DNA of 64,000 nt, taken from contig NZ_JAFBCC010000001.1 in assembly GCF_016907495.1 (NCBI RefSeq), positions 1,860,001-1,924,000 on the forward strand, read 5' to 3'. Made by a program: the position numbers and the translations under genes. Below the pieces are notes generated by a model. The model did not search any database and had not been told where the DNA came from. It was given only the letters and a program-made list of their open reading frames with translations. Position 1 is the first letter of the stretch. The number at the start of each line of letters is the position of its first letter. This document shows positions 43,730-52,353 of the stretch, one piece after another. The stretch is from Arthrobacter tumbae. Lineage in GTDB: Bacteria; Actinomycetota; Actinomycetes; Actinomycetales; Micrococcaceae.

Positions 43730-43757
43730 ACTATCGATAACTTACTGCCACGTTCAA
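43730..43757 (-). promoter_or_regulatory. Promoter candidate for the small membrane protein pair
   Basis: On the minus strand TTGAAC (43757-43752), a 16-base spacer and GATAGT (43735-43730), about 50 bases before the start at 43679. Confidence 0.4.
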
Positions 43758-43779
43758 GCGAGTCCCACTCGCCGTGGTG

Positions 43780-44274
43780 CTAGGCGGTCACCTGACGCTT
43801 CGAGGAGATAACGCCCGTGTTGAAGCCGGCCAGGTTGAGGCCGCCATGGAAGCGCGCGTGCTCGATCTTCACGCAGCGATCCATGACCACGTTCATGCCG
43901 GCAGCCTCGGCGTTCCGCGCCACTTCCTCGTGCCAGGAACCCAGCTGAAGCCACAGCGTTTTTGCGCCGGCAGCTTTGGATTCCTCGAGAACCGAGGGGA
44001 GGTCATCATGCTTACGGAACACGTCGACGATATCGGGCTGTTCCGGCAGGTCCGCCAGAGACTTGTACACCGGCTGCCCGAGAATTTCGGTGGCGGTCGG
44101 GTTCACGAAGTACAGCCGGTACGGCGAGGACGACTGCAGGTACGTCGCCACGAAGTACGACGCCCGTGACGGCTTGTCCGAGGCACCGACAATGGCGATC
44201 GACTTGGCGTTGCGAAGGATGTTCAGGCGTTCGGGAGCCGAAGGGCCTTCCCAGGTGCGGTCCTGCGTGCTCAT
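43780..44274 (-). CDS. CoA-binding (Rossmann) domain protein
   Basis: A 164-aa stand-alone CoA-binding protein, YccU-type: AKSIAIVGASDKPSRASYFV, then YRLYFVNPTATEILGQPVY, IVDVFRKHDDLPSVLEESKA and GAKTLWLQLGSWHEEVARNA with MNVVMDRCVKIEHARF. These proteins resemble the first domain of succinyl-CoA synthetase but have no assigned reaction. The ATG overlaps the metY stop (ATGA), so it is translated together with the sulfhydrylase. A second CoA-binding gene is at 61580. Confidence 0.85.
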   Translation of the reverse strand: MSTQDRTWEGPSAPERLNILRNAKSIAIVGASDKPSRASYFVATYLQSSSPYRLYFVNPTATEILGQPVYKSLADLPEQPDIVDVFRKHDDLPSVLEESKAAGAKTLWLQLGSWHEEVARNAEAAGMNVVMDRCVKIEHARFHGGLNLAGFNTGVISSKRQVTA

Positions 44275-45632
44275 GCTTTTACTCCCTCTGCAGCGATTTC
44301 CTCTTCGCTGACGTCCAGCGCTTGTTCGAGGTGCTCGGATGTTCCGGCAACAGCGGTCTCGAGTGCCTGGTCGAGGTCCCACAGGATGTCGTCCAGATCC
44401 TCAAGGCCGATGGAGATGCGGATGAGATCCTCCGGGATGCCCGCCGCTGCGAGTTGTTCGGCGGAGAGCTGCTGATGCGTGGTGGACCCGGGGTGGATCA
44501 CCAGGGTACGGGCATCGCCGACGTTGGCGAGGTGGGACGCCAACTGGAGGGCCTCGATGAACTTCTGCCCGGCCTCCCGGCCGCCCTTGACGCCGAAGCT
44601 GAAGACTGAGCCGGGGCCCTGCGGCAGGTACTGCTTCGCCCGCTCATGGTGCACGTGCGAGGGGAGCCCCGCGTAGTTCACGTACTCGACGCGCGGATCC
44701 TTCTCGAGCCATTCGGCAACGGCCTGTGCGTTCGCCACGTGCTCGTCGACGCGTTGCGCCAGCGTCTCGACACCCTGCAGCAATTGGAAGGCCGACGACG
44801 GCGACAGTGACGGTCCGATGTCCCGTAACTGTTCCGTACGCAGCTTGGTGAGGAAACCGTACTCGCCGAAGTTGGCCCACCACTGGATGTTCCCGTACGA
44901 CGCCACCGGCTCGGTCATGGTGGGGAACTTGCCGTTGCCCCAGTTGAACCGCCCGCTTTCGACAATGACCCCGCCCAGTGTGGTGCCGTGCCCGCCAATG
45001 AATTTGGTGGCCGAGTGGATCACGATGTCAGCGCCGTGCTCGAGCGGGCGGATGAGGTAGGGCGTGCTCAGGGTGGAGTCGACGATCAGGGGGACTCCGG
45101 CGTCGTGCGCTACCTTCGCCAACCCCGCGATGTCCGCAATTTCACCGCTTGGGTTCGCGATGATCTCCGTGAAGACCGCCTTGGTGTTGTCCTGGATGGC
45201 TGCGGCGTAGTCGGCCGGATCGGTGCCCGGAACAAACGTTGTTTCGATGCCGAACCGGCGGAGCGTCACGTCGAGCTGGGTGACCGTGCCGCCGTAGAGC
45301 TGGGCTGCCGCGACGATGTGGTCCCCGGCCTGGCAGAGCGCGGCGAAGGTGATGAACTCGGCGCTCATGCCGGACGCCGTTGCTACCGCACCGATGCCGC
45401 CCTCAAGCGAGGCGATGCGCTCCTCGAAGGCCGCTACCGTGGGGTTGCCGATGCGCGAGTAGATATTGCCGTACTTCTGCAGCGCGAAGAGGTTGGCGGC
45501 GTCGTTGGTGTCCTTGAACACGAACGACGTGGTCTGGTAGATCGGGACAGCCCGGGCACCATGTGTGGCGTCCGGGGTTCCGCCGGCGTGCAGCGCGCGG
45601 GTGCGGAAGCCGAAGGTGCGGTCAGTGCCCAT
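44271..45632 (-). CDS. metY: O-acetylhomoserine sulfhydrylase (Cys/Met metabolism PLP enzyme)
   Basis: A 453-aa enzyme making homocysteine from O-acetylhomoserine and sulfide. Family blocks: GFRTRALHAGGTPDATHGAR, VPIYQTTSFVFKDTNDAANL, YSRIGNPTVAAFEERIASLE, the PLP lysine in IVIHSATKFIGGHGTTLGGV, and RTLVIHPGSTTHQQLSAEQL. ATG 45632 has GGAGGAA upstream, and part of that Shine-Dalgarno belongs to the closing stem of a SAM-I riboswitch. A much longer open frame upstream only translates the riboswitch and repeat DNA. Confidence 0.95.
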   Translation of the reverse strand: MGTDRTFGFRTRALHAGGTPDATHGARAVPIYQTTSFVFKDTNDAANLFALQKYGNIYSRIGNPTVAAFEERIASLEGGIGAVATASGMSAEFITFAALCQAGDHIVAAAQLYGGTVTQLDVTLRRFGIETTFVPGTDPADYAAAIQDNTKAVFTEIIANPSGEIADIAGLAKVAHDAGVPLIVDSTLSTPYLIRPLEHGADIVIHSATKFIGGHGTTLGGVIVESGRFNWGNGKFPTMTEPVASYGNIQWWANFGEYGFLTKLRTEQLRDIGPSLSPSSAFQLLQGVETLAQRVDEHVANAQAVAEWLEKDPRVEYVNYAGLPSHVHHERAKQYLPQGPGSVFSFGVKGGREAGQKFIEALQLASHLANVGDARTLVIHPGSTTHQQLSAEQLAAAGIPEDLIRISIGLEDLDDILWDLDQALETAVAGTSEHLEQALDVSEEEIAAEGVKA

Positions 45633-45639
45633 GATTCCT

Positions 45640-45737
45640 CCATCGTTTCTGGCAGTAGCACCCTTGAGTTCTCGAAGAACGAGCGAGGGTTGCTGCGGCG
45701 TCAATGAGCCAGATCTCTCGTGCCGCTCGGGATGGTC
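45640..45737 (-). ncRNA. SAM-I (S-box) riboswitch upstream of metY
   Basis: Minus-strand order of S-box landmarks: closing stem CCATC (45735-45731), CGAGCGG, GAGAGATCTGGCTC, TGACGCCGCAGCAACCC, a variable hairpin, GGGTGCTACTGCCAG, and closing GATGG (45644-45640). The closing GATGG runs into the metY Shine-Dalgarno (GGAGGA), leaving no space for a terminator. SAM binding should stabilise the closing stem and hide the ribosome site, so control is probably translational. Confidence 0.85.
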
Positions 45738-45802
45738 ACCTTCGATCATCCCAGCTGTATGGGCTGCGCTCCAAGATTGTTGCCGGCGGTTACCACCGCG
45801 AT

Positions 45803-45868
45803 GGAAGTTCTGCGCAGGTCCGGTGGGTTCAACTGCGGTTGAACCCACCGGACCTGCGCAGAACTTCC
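45803..45868. repeat. 31-bp perfect inverted repeat, copy 1
   Basis: Arms 45803-45833 and 45838-45868 are exact reverse complements around a 4-base loop TGCG. It lies between the stop of the membrane protein gene at 45894 and the metY riboswitch. A diverged copy is at 47462-47527. It can act as a terminator for the upstream minus-strand gene but is much longer than other hairpins here. Confidence 0.85.
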
Positions 45869-45893
45869 GTTAGTAGGGCCGGGCCGTCCCTGA

Positions 45894-46463
45894 CTAGCCG
45901 GTGATCACGGTGAGCAGGCCCGTTGCGGCGGCGGCCACCAGGCCGGTCCAGATTACGATCGCGATGATCTGCCACAGGATCACCCAGCCTTTCCGCACTC
46001 CCGAGGCGACGAAGGTTGCAGCCGTCAACTGGGTGGGCAGGGCTAGGGGCGCAAGGAGACTGGCCCCGGGCACACCGAAGCGGACCAGCCACCGTCCCAA
46101 CCGGCGCCGGCCCTTGGACTGAGGCTCCGGCGTCGTCTGCTCCTCAGTAAGAATGGTCGCGGTCCCGGTCCCGGTCCCGGTCCCGGCCCCGGCCCCGGCC
46201 CCGGTGGCGTTGCGGGTTCGGCGGGCGACGGCAGCCTCGCGGACCCGGGAGCTGAGCAGCACCACCAGCACCACGCAGATGATGTTGCCGGCCGCGCCCG
46301 CGACCGCAGCAACGAAGGGATTGACGCCGGCGATGATGCCAAGTGCCGCCGATCCCTCACCTTCGATGTAGGGCACGGCCGCAGCGGCGGCGATGATGAG
46401 CGGCTGAATCAGTTCCGGCACGGTGGCCACGAAATCCTGCAGGCCTTCGTAGGGGTTGGACAT
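45894..46463 (-). CDS. Small multidrug-export-type membrane protein
   Basis: A 189-aa protein with membrane segments at about residues 18-33, 40-71 and 130-187, in the arrangement of the small multidrug export (Sm_multidrug_ex) family (VAAAAAVPYIEGEGSAALGI; FGVPGASLLAPLALPTQLTA). The cytoplasmic loop contains (GA)3(GT)4 encoded by a seven-unit hexanucleotide repeat at 46161-46202. Substrate unknown. Located between the two copies of the 31-bp inverted repeat. Confidence 0.75.
   Translation of the reverse strand: MSNPYEGLQDFVATVPELIQPLIIAAAAAVPYIEGEGSAALGIIAGVNPFVAAVAGAAGNIICVVLVVLLSSRVREAAVARRTRNATGAGAGAGTGTGTGTATILTEEQTTPEPQSKGRRRLGRWLVRFGVPGASLLAPLALPTQLTAATFVASGVRKGWVILWQIIAIVIWTGLVAAAATGLLTVITG
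46161..46202. repeat. Hexanucleotide tandem repeat inside a coding region
   Basis: Seven consecutive 6-bp units, four GGTCCC and three GGCCCC, within the membrane protein gene at 45894-46463. Unit changes keep the frame and would only lengthen or shorten the Gly-Thr/Gly-Ala linker. Confidence 0.9.
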
Positions 46464-46598
46464 TGTTCTTCCTTGTCTTCATAGGGTTGTTGGCCGCCAA
46501 AGGGCATAGCGGTATGGACCGGCGTCGGGCACGACGACGGACGGCAAAAGCGGGATCGGCAGAAGGGGTGTGAGGTTGAAAGGGAATATTAGGAGAGG

Positions 46599-47357
46599 TC
46601 AGTCACCGTGGGAGTCGAGGGCGTCGAAACGGTCATCCGTGGCATCCCGGGCAATAAGGTCGGCCCGGTAGATCACCTCCAGCTGGGCTGGGTTGTAGAG
46701 CTCCTGCAGGGCGAGGGTCACGGCACTCTCCGCTGTTTCAGCTCCACGTGAGGTGTGGGATTGAAGATCAGTCAGGGCGGGGTAGATCTCATACTGTCGA
46801 CGGATGGCCTCCGCCAATTGCTCGGCCAGGCGCCGGCGGGTCGCCCGGTCCGCGTCAGCGGGCAACGCGTCAAACTCCGCATCCACGCTGGTGCGCGGCT
46901 CATTCAGCATCAGGTTCCGGAGCTCGTCCAGCCAGGTCTTGTCGAACACCCGCGAGTAGATCATCAGCATCGACCGGTCCTGAGACGAGAGTCCTTCTGC
47001 CACCGTGCTGAAAGCTGCGGGGAGATCGATGGGTGCCCGGTGGCGCAGAATAACGGCGAGTTCTGCACGCACCCGCTGCAGCCGTTCGACGGTTGCAGCC
47101 AGCTCCGCGTCGATCACGCGCAGGGCTTCATCGGGCTGCTCGTCGGCCCGGCCCACCGAGGCGACCTGCGCCAGCGGCACCCCGAGGTCCACCAGCCGCT
47201 TGATCTGCAGCAGCCGCACCAGTTCCGCAACGCCGTACTGCTTGTAGCCGTTGGACTTCCGCGGCGGCTCATCAAGAAGACCGAGCTCGTGGTAATGGCG
47301 AACGGCCTTGACCGTGGTTCCCGCAAGTTCCGCCAGTTGGCGGGTGCTCCAAGCCAC
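46599..47357 (-). CDS. MerR-family transcriptional regulator
   Basis: A 252-aa regulator. N-terminal MerR winged helix: STRQLAELAGTTVKAVRHYH, ELGLLDEPPRKSNGYKQYGV and LLQIKRLVDLGVPLAQVASV, then a long dimerisation helix and a C-terminal effector-like domain (LSSQDRSMLMIYSRVFDKTW). GTG at 47357 has GAGGAG seven bases upstream; a longer in-frame reading would start inside the 31-bp repeat and is rejected. It probably regulates the adjacent membrane protein gene. Confidence 0.88.
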   Translation of the reverse strand: MAWSTRQLAELAGTTVKAVRHYHELGLLDEPPRKSNGYKQYGVAELVRLLQIKRLVDLGVPLAQVASVGRADEQPDEALRVIDAELAATVERLQRVRAELAVILRHRAPIDLPAAFSTVAEGLSSQDRSMLMIYSRVFDKTWLDELRNLMLNEPRTSVDAEFDALPADADRATRRRLAEQLAEAIRRQYEIYPALTDLQSHTSRGAETAESAVTLALQELYNPAQLEVIYRADLIARDATDDRFDALDSHGD

Positions 47358-47461
47358 GCTCTGCTCCTCTCGTCCAGCCGGCGGAATTGCCGACTGATAC
47401 CAGTGGAAACCATGACCTCGGGGCACAGTCAAGCAGATTTCTGAATGGTCTTTTAAACCCG

Positions 47462-47527
47462 CGAAATTTTTTGCAGGTCCGGTGGATTCAACCACCGTCG
47501 AACCCACCGGACGCGCGCAAAAGTTCC
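47462..47527. repeat. 31-bp inverted repeat, diverged copy 2
   Basis: Arms 47462-47492 and 47497-47527 pair at 23 of 31 positions around the loop CACC. Its central part (GCAGGTCCGGTGG and CGAACCCACCGGAC) and its right end (AGTTCCGTTAGT) are shared with copy 1 at 45803-45868. It ends one base before the stop codon of the acetyl-CoA-synthetase-like gene. Confidence 0.75.
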
Positions 47528-47528
47528 G

Positions 47529-49463
47529 TTAGTTTCGGGCGGCGAGGACGTCCGCGATCCGCGGCACGCACCCTTCATTCTGCAGCGAGGTGGTGTCACC
47601 GAGCGGCGTGCCCTCGTACAGCTGGGTCAGCAGCCGCCGCATGATCTTGCCTGAGCGCGTCTTGGGCACGTCACTTACGACGACGACGGCGCGCGGCTTG
47701 GCAATCGGCCCGATTGCCTTGGCTACGTGGTTCCTCAATTCCTGCTCGAACGCCGGAGTGCCGACACCGCCATGCACGACGACGAACGCAGCGATCGCAT
47801 GCCCCGTCACCGCATCAGCCACCGGGCAAACGCCCGCCTCGACTACCCGCGGATGCGACACCAGCGCCGATTCAATCTCGATCGTGGAGAGCCGATGGCC
47901 CGAGACATTGATGACGTCGTCCACACGGCCGAGGATCCAGGTGTCGCCGCCGTCGTCGTATCTGGCGCCGTCACCGGCAAGGAACCAGCCCTGCGCAGCG
48001 AACTTGCGCCAGTAGGAATCGAGGTAGCGCTGCGGGTTACCCCACACCGTCCGGGCCATCGCCGGACCGTGGCGGTCCACCACGATCAGGCCCTGCTCGC
48101 CGGGACTGACTGGCCCGCCGTCGTCGTTCACGATGCGCGTGCTCACACCGGGCAGGGCGCGAGAGGCGCAGCCCGGCTTGAAGGAGGCGTCGGTTGGGCG
48201 TGGACTGAGGACGGTCGCGCCGGTTTCCGACTGCCACCAGGTATCCACGACGGGCGCGGTGCCGGAGCCGACGTTCTCGCGGAACCAGCGCCACGCCTCA
48301 GGATTAGTGGCCTCGCCGACCGTGCCGAGGACCTTGATGGACGAGCGGTCGTAGGAGGAGGGAACGCCGTCGGGAAACCAGCCCATCAGCGAGCGGATCA
48401 GCGTGGGCGCCGTGTAGTAACTGGTCACGCCGTAACGCTCGATGATTTCGAAGTGCCGCCCGGGATGCGGGGTGTTCGGTGTGCCCTCGAAGATCACCTG
48501 GGTGGCGCCGTTCGATAGCGGACCGTAGATCTCGTAGGTGTGGGCGGTGACCCAGGCGAGGTCCGCGGTGCACCAGTGGACGTCGTCGCCTCGTTTGGCC
48601 GGATCCGGGTCACTGAAGAGAAACTCGTAACTCCACGACGCCTGCGTCAGGTAGCCGCCAGTGGTGTGCACCAGGCCCTTGGGCTTCCCCGTGGTGCCGG
48701 AGGTGTACATGATGAACAGCGGCGTCTCGGCGTCGAACGCCTGTGCCTCGTGCACGGAGGAGGCGGCGGCGACGGCGTCGTGCCACCACACGTCGCGGCC
48801 CTCGTGCCATTCAATCTCGCTGCCCGTCCGTCGGATCACCAGCACATGCTCGATCGCGTTGTCACCATCGACGGCGACGTCAACGGTGTCCTTCACCGGC
48901 ACCGCAGTGCCGCGCCGGTACTGCCCGTCGGTGGTCACCAGCAGCTTGGCACCCGTGTCCTCGACCCGGAACCGCAGCGCCTCGGCGGAGAACCCGCCGA
49001 AGACGAGCGAGTGGACAGCGCCGATCCGCGCGCAGGCCAGGGTCACGACGACGGTCTCCACCAGCACGGGCAGGTAGATGACCACGCGGTCGCCCTTGCC
49101 GATTCCCAGGGCGGTCAGTGCGTTAGCGGCCCGGCAGACCTCGTCCTGGAGCTCGGCGTAGGTGACCGTGCGCCGGTCTCCGGGCTCGCCCTCGAAGAAC
49201 AGGGCGGGTTTGTTGCCCAACCCTGCAGCGACGTGCCGGTCCACGCAGTTGTACGCGGCATTCAGCGTGCCGCCCGCGAACCACTCAATGCGCGGCACCG
49301 ACAGCTCGCCGTCGGGTTGAGGCCGTGCCGGTTCAAACGTGTGCGCCGTATGCCACTCTGAGGACCAGCTGAGCCTGCGAGCCTGTTCTTCCCAGAAAGC
49401 GATTCGCTCTTCCTCGGTGCGAAGATCCGCTTGAGGTGGGCGTTCTACGGCACTTATGCCCAT
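47529..49463 (-). CDS. Acetyl-CoA synthetase-like AMP-forming ligase
   Basis: A 644-aa adenylate-forming enzyme close to Acs: IEWFAGGTLNAAYNCVDRHV, the ATP loop in FIMYTSGTTGKPKGLVHTTG, VDTWWQSETGATVLSPRP, WFLAGDGARYDDGGDTWILG, VDDVINVSGHRLSTIEIESA, and the acetylatable-Lys tail KTRSGKIMRRLL. It activates acetate or a similar short acid. It overlaps the permease stop and is the last gene of an operon that begins with a SAM riboswitch, an unusual setting for Acs. Start uncertain (ATG 49463 or GTG 49478). Confidence 0.88.
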   Translation of the reverse strand: MGISAVERPPQADLRTEEERIAFWEEQARRLSWSSEWHTAHTFEPARPQPDGELSVPRIEWFAGGTLNAAYNCVDRHVAAGLGNKPALFFEGEPGDRRTVTYAELQDEVCRAANALTALGIGKGDRVVIYLPVLVETVVVTLACARIGAVHSLVFGGFSAEALRFRVEDTGAKLLVTTDGQYRRGTAVPVKDTVDVAVDGDNAIEHVLVIRRTGSEIEWHEGRDVWWHDAVAAASSVHEAQAFDAETPLFIMYTSGTTGKPKGLVHTTGGYLTQASWSYEFLFSDPDPAKRGDDVHWCTADLAWVTAHTYEIYGPLSNGATQVIFEGTPNTPHPGRHFEIIERYGVTSYYTAPTLIRSLMGWFPDGVPSSYDRSSIKVLGTVGEATNPEAWRWFRENVGSGTAPVVDTWWQSETGATVLSPRPTDASFKPGCASRALPGVSTRIVNDDGGPVSPGEQGLIVVDRHGPAMARTVWGNPQRYLDSYWRKFAAQGWFLAGDGARYDDGGDTWILGRVDDVINVSGHRLSTIEIESALVSHPRVVEAGVCPVADAVTGHAIAAFVVVHGGVGTPAFEQELRNHVAKAIGPIAKPRAVVVVSDVPKTRSGKIMRRLLTQLYEGTPLGDTTSLQNEGCVPRIADVLAARN

Positions 49464-50365
49464 TTCCGGATAGCCCACTTCTCGAAAACACCCAAAATCG
49501 CGTCCGTGAGCTTGCCGAGGATTGCCAGCAGCACGATTGCCAGGAGCAGCCGGTCCACCCGTCCGTTGTTCTGGGAATCGGTCAGCAGGAAGCCGAGGCC
49601 CATCGAGGACGCCAGGAGCTCAGCCGCCACCAGGAACAGCCACGCCTGCGCGAGCGCCAGCCGCAGACCGGAAATCACCGAGGGGACCACCGCAGGCAGC
49701 TGCACCGTAGTGAACAGCCTCAGGCCGTTCAGGCCGAACGCCCTTCCTGCCTCGACCAGGTTTTTGTCCACGTGCTGCAACGCCATGGCAACGGTGGTGA
49801 ACACCGGGAAGAAAGCGCCGATGGAGATGAGGATGACTTTCGAATCCTCACCGATCCCCACCCAGAGCATCAACAGCGGAACCCATGCCAGCGACGGGAC
49901 GGCGCGGATGGCGCCGATGGTCGGCGAGAACAGGGTGTCCACCCACCGGGACAGGCCGACAAACGCTCCGACAGCGAGGCCGGCGATCGCGCCGATCAGG
50001 AAGCCGATGACCACGCGTTGCGTCGAAATGGCGATGTGGATGCGCAGTTCCCCGCGCTGGATCAGGTCCACGGCAGCCTCGAAGACAGCGGTAGGGGCAG
50101 GCAGGGTGACCGGACTGATCAAACCGACGACGGCGGCCAGTTGCCAGGCAGCCAACAGCGCCAGCGGGACAATGAGTCCCAGTCCGAGCTTGGCGACTGC
50201 CTTGCCTCGCGGCTTGCGGCGGGGAAGTGCGCTGCCCTGGCCGTCGTCGTCGTTCTGGTTTGTCCCGTTCGGGGAGTTCGTCCCCTTCGGCGAGAGAACC
50301 GAAGCGGGGCCGGTGCCGACGCCGCCCGGCACGGTGCTGTTACCGGTGAGGTAGGGATTGCTCAT
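49454..50365 (-). CDS. ABC transporter permease, sulfonate/taurine (SsuC/TauC) type
   Basis: A 303-aa permease with a disordered cytoplasmic N-terminus (about 55 residues) and six membrane segments. The SsuC-type coupling loop is LAWVPLLMLWVGIGEDSKVI, with AFGLNGLRLFTTVQLPAVVP downstream. Its start overlaps the stop of the binding-protein gene. It imports a small sulfur- or nitrogen-containing organic; the SAM riboswitch upstream of the operon favours a sulfur source. Confidence 0.88.
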   Translation of the reverse strand: MSNPYLTGNSTVPGGVGTGPASVLSPKGTNSPNGTNQNDDDGQGSALPRRKPRGKAVAKLGLGLIVPLALLAAWQLAAVVGLISPVTLPAPTAVFEAAVDLIQRGELRIHIAISTQRVVIGFLIGAIAGLAVGAFVGLSRWVDTLFSPTIGAIRAVPSLAWVPLLMLWVGIGEDSKVILISIGAFFPVFTTVAMALQHVDKNLVEAGRAFGLNGLRLFTTVQLPAVVPSVISGLRLALAQAWLFLVAAELLASSMGLGFLLTDSQNNGRVDRLLLAIVLLAILGKLTDAILGVFEKWAIRKWA

Positions 50366-51393
50366 TACTCTCCAATAGCGGACGGATCGGCGTTGGTTGC
50401 GTAGGTGTCATCGAGAAGCGTGGAGAGGGCTTCGTCGATGTTTTCCTGGCTGGCGACGTCACCGGACTCGACGAACATGGGGCCGACCACCTCGAGCACG
50501 TCCAACTGGGCCTGGCCGGGTGTTCCGTTGACGTCGAGGTTGGACCGTTCGGTGATGACCTTGGTTGCGACGGACTCTTCGATGCCCGCAACTTCGGCGA
50601 GGATCGCCGCGGTCTCCTCAGGGTTTTCCTGAGCCCACTGGCGTGCCTTCTCATAGGCGTTGACCACTGCCTGTGCCAGTTCCGGGCTTTCCTCGAGGAA
50701 GGACTCGGTGGCGTTCAGGAAGCCGTACGTGTTGAAGTCCACGTTGCGGTAGAACAGCTCGGCGCCGTCCTCTTCGGCTGCGGCCATGATGGGGTCCAGG
50801 CCGGACCAGGCGTCCACCGAGCCGGTGTTGAGCGCGGCCCAGCCATCGGCATGCTGGATGTTCTGGATGGTCACTTCGCTCGGGTCAACGTTGTGCTCGG
50901 CCAGTGACTGGAGCAGGAAGAAGTAGGGGTCGGTGCCCTTGGTGGCGGCGATGGACTTGCCGCGAAGGTCCTCGGCCGATTCGATGCCGGTGTCCGCCGT
51001 TGTGACCAGTGCGGACCATTCGGGCTGGGAGTAGATGTCGATTGTTTTGATGGGTGAGCCGTTGGCGCGGGCCATCAGCGCTGCCGAACCGGCCGTTGAG
51101 GCAACATCAGCTTCACCGGCGCGGAGCAGTTCGTTGGCCTTGTTCGAACCGGCGGACTGGACCCAGGTGACGGTGACGCCCTCGTCCTCCAACTCGGCCT
51201 CGAGCCAGCCCTGGTCCTTGATGATGAGGCTGAGCGGGTTGTAGGTGGCGAAGTCGACCGTCAGTTCTCCGCCGGTCTGGGCTGCTGCTTCGCCGACGGA
51301 CCCGTCGGCGTTCTCGCCGGCAACGCAGCCGCTGAGGGTCAGGGCCGCGATGGCGGCTGTGGCGGCGATCTGGATACGGGCTGTGCTCTTCAT
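50365..51393 (-). CDS. ABC transporter substrate-binding lipoprotein, SsuA/TauA type
   Basis: A 342-aa lipoprotein: signal to the lipobox LSGC, then the NMT1/SsuA-like fold (VDFATYNPLSLIIKDQGWLE, QSAGSNKANELLRAGEADVA, GKSIAATKGTDPYFFLLQSL, QNIQHADGWAALNTGSVDAW). ATG 51393 has AAGGAT nine bases upstream. It lies between the ATPase and permease genes of the same operon. Ligand unknown. Confidence 0.88.
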   Translation of the reverse strand: MKSTARIQIAATAAIAALTLSGCVAGENADGSVGEAAAQTGGELTVDFATYNPLSLIIKDQGWLEAELEDEGVTVTWVQSAGSNKANELLRAGEADVASTAGSAALMARANGSPIKTIDIYSQPEWSALVTTADTGIESAEDLRGKSIAATKGTDPYFFLLQSLAEHNVDPSEVTIQNIQHADGWAALNTGSVDAWSGLDPIMAAAEEDGAELFYRNVDFNTYGFLNATESFLEESPELAQAVVNAYEKARQWAQENPEETAAILAEVAGIEESVATKVITERSNLDVNGTPGQAQLDVLEVVGPMFVESGDVASQENIDEALSTLLDDTYATNADPSAIGE

Positions 51394-51520
51394 GGTGATC
51401 CTTTTCGGAGAATGCGTGGGGACGGTATGCGTTGTGTTCTGGGGTATCGGCGCGGTGGCGGCACGTTTGGGCGCCACACGCGCCGGGATGCGGCTCTGCG
51501 GACTAACCGCAGGTGCGCGG

Positions 51521-52345
51521 TTAGTGCTGGTGGCTGTCGACGCCGAGGCTGCTCAGCAGCGAACTGCGTAGCGCGGCAAGTTCGGCTGAGCCGCGGTCCC
51601 GCGGACGGTCACCCGGAACCTCCAGCACGCGGCTGATGGTTGCACCCTGGAGGTCCGGTTCCTTGGCGAGGACGATCACCCGGTCGGCGAGTTGTAGCGC
51701 TTCGTCGACATCGTGGGTGACCAGCAGGACCGTGGTCGGAGTGGTTTGGTGGATACGCAGCAGGAGGTCCTGCATCTTCAGCCGCGTCAGGGCATCGAGA
51801 GCGCCGAAGGGTTCGTCGAGGAGCAGGACACCCGGGTTGCGTGCCAGTGCACGCGCCAGCGATGCCCGCTGGGCCATGCCTCCGGACACTTCGCGGGGCC
51901 GGTGACCGGCGAAGCCGCCCAGTTCCACGAGGCCAAGGAGCTCTTCCACCTTGGCCTTGCCTGCCGCCGAGCTGGTTCCTTTCGGCAGACCGATTGCGAT
52001 GTTGTCCCGCAGCGAGAGCCAGGGGAGGAGACGGGGTTCCTGGAAGGCGACGGCACAGCGGGGGTCGATCCCGTCGACCGCAGTGCCGTCGATGAGTACT
52101 GCGCCGCTGGTGGGTGCGTCCAACCCTGCCGCGGCTCGCAGGAGGGTCGATTTCCCGCAACCGCTGGCGCCCACAATGGCGAGAACCTCACCTGCTGCAA
52201 CCTCGAGGTCGATGTCGCGAAGCACCACGTGCTGCTCGCTACCGCTCCCGAAACTTCGGGTCAGCGAAGAGAAAGTCAGCGGCAGTGTCTGGTTGCCCTC
52301 GGTGGAAGTGGCCTGGGTACGGTGCGCTCGAAGAACGGTGCTCAT
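51521..52345 (-). CDS. ABC transporter ATPase, SsuB/TauB type
   Basis: A 274-aa ATPase with all motifs intact: Walker A GASGCGKSTLLRAAAGL, Q-loop VAFQEPRLLPWLSL, signature EVSGGMAQRASLARALA, Walker B GVLLLDEPFGALDAL and H-loop LLVTHDVDEALQLADRV. First gene of the riboswitch-controlled operon. ATG 52345 has GGAG six bases upstream, and that GGAG is part of the closing stem of the SAM riboswitch. The upstream in-frame ATG at 52357 lies inside the aptamer and is rejected. Confidence 0.93.
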   Translation of the reverse strand: MSTVLRAHRTQATSTEGNQTLPLTFSSLTRSFGSGSEQHVVLRDIDLEVAAGEVLAIVGASGCGKSTLLRAAAGLDAPTSGAVLIDGTAVDGIDPRCAVAFQEPRLLPWLSLRDNIAIGLPKGTSSAAGKAKVEELLGLVELGGFAGHRPREVSGGMAQRASLARALARNPGVLLLDEPFGALDALTRLKMQDLLLRIHQTTPTTVLLVTHDVDEALQLADRVIVLAKEPDLQGATISRVLEVPGDRPRDRGSAELAALRSSLLSSLGVDSHQH

Positions 52346-52353
52346 GTATGACT

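Noticed and set aside
45633..45848. In-frame N-terminal extension of metY, starting inside the inverted repeat
   Set aside because: It would translate the SAM riboswitch; the family start follows a good Shine-Dalgarno at 45632.
47358..47507. In-frame N-terminal extension of the MerR gene, starting inside repeat copy 2
   Set aside because: The winged helix begins right after GTG 47357 with GAGGAG upstream; the extension has no MerR-like sequence.
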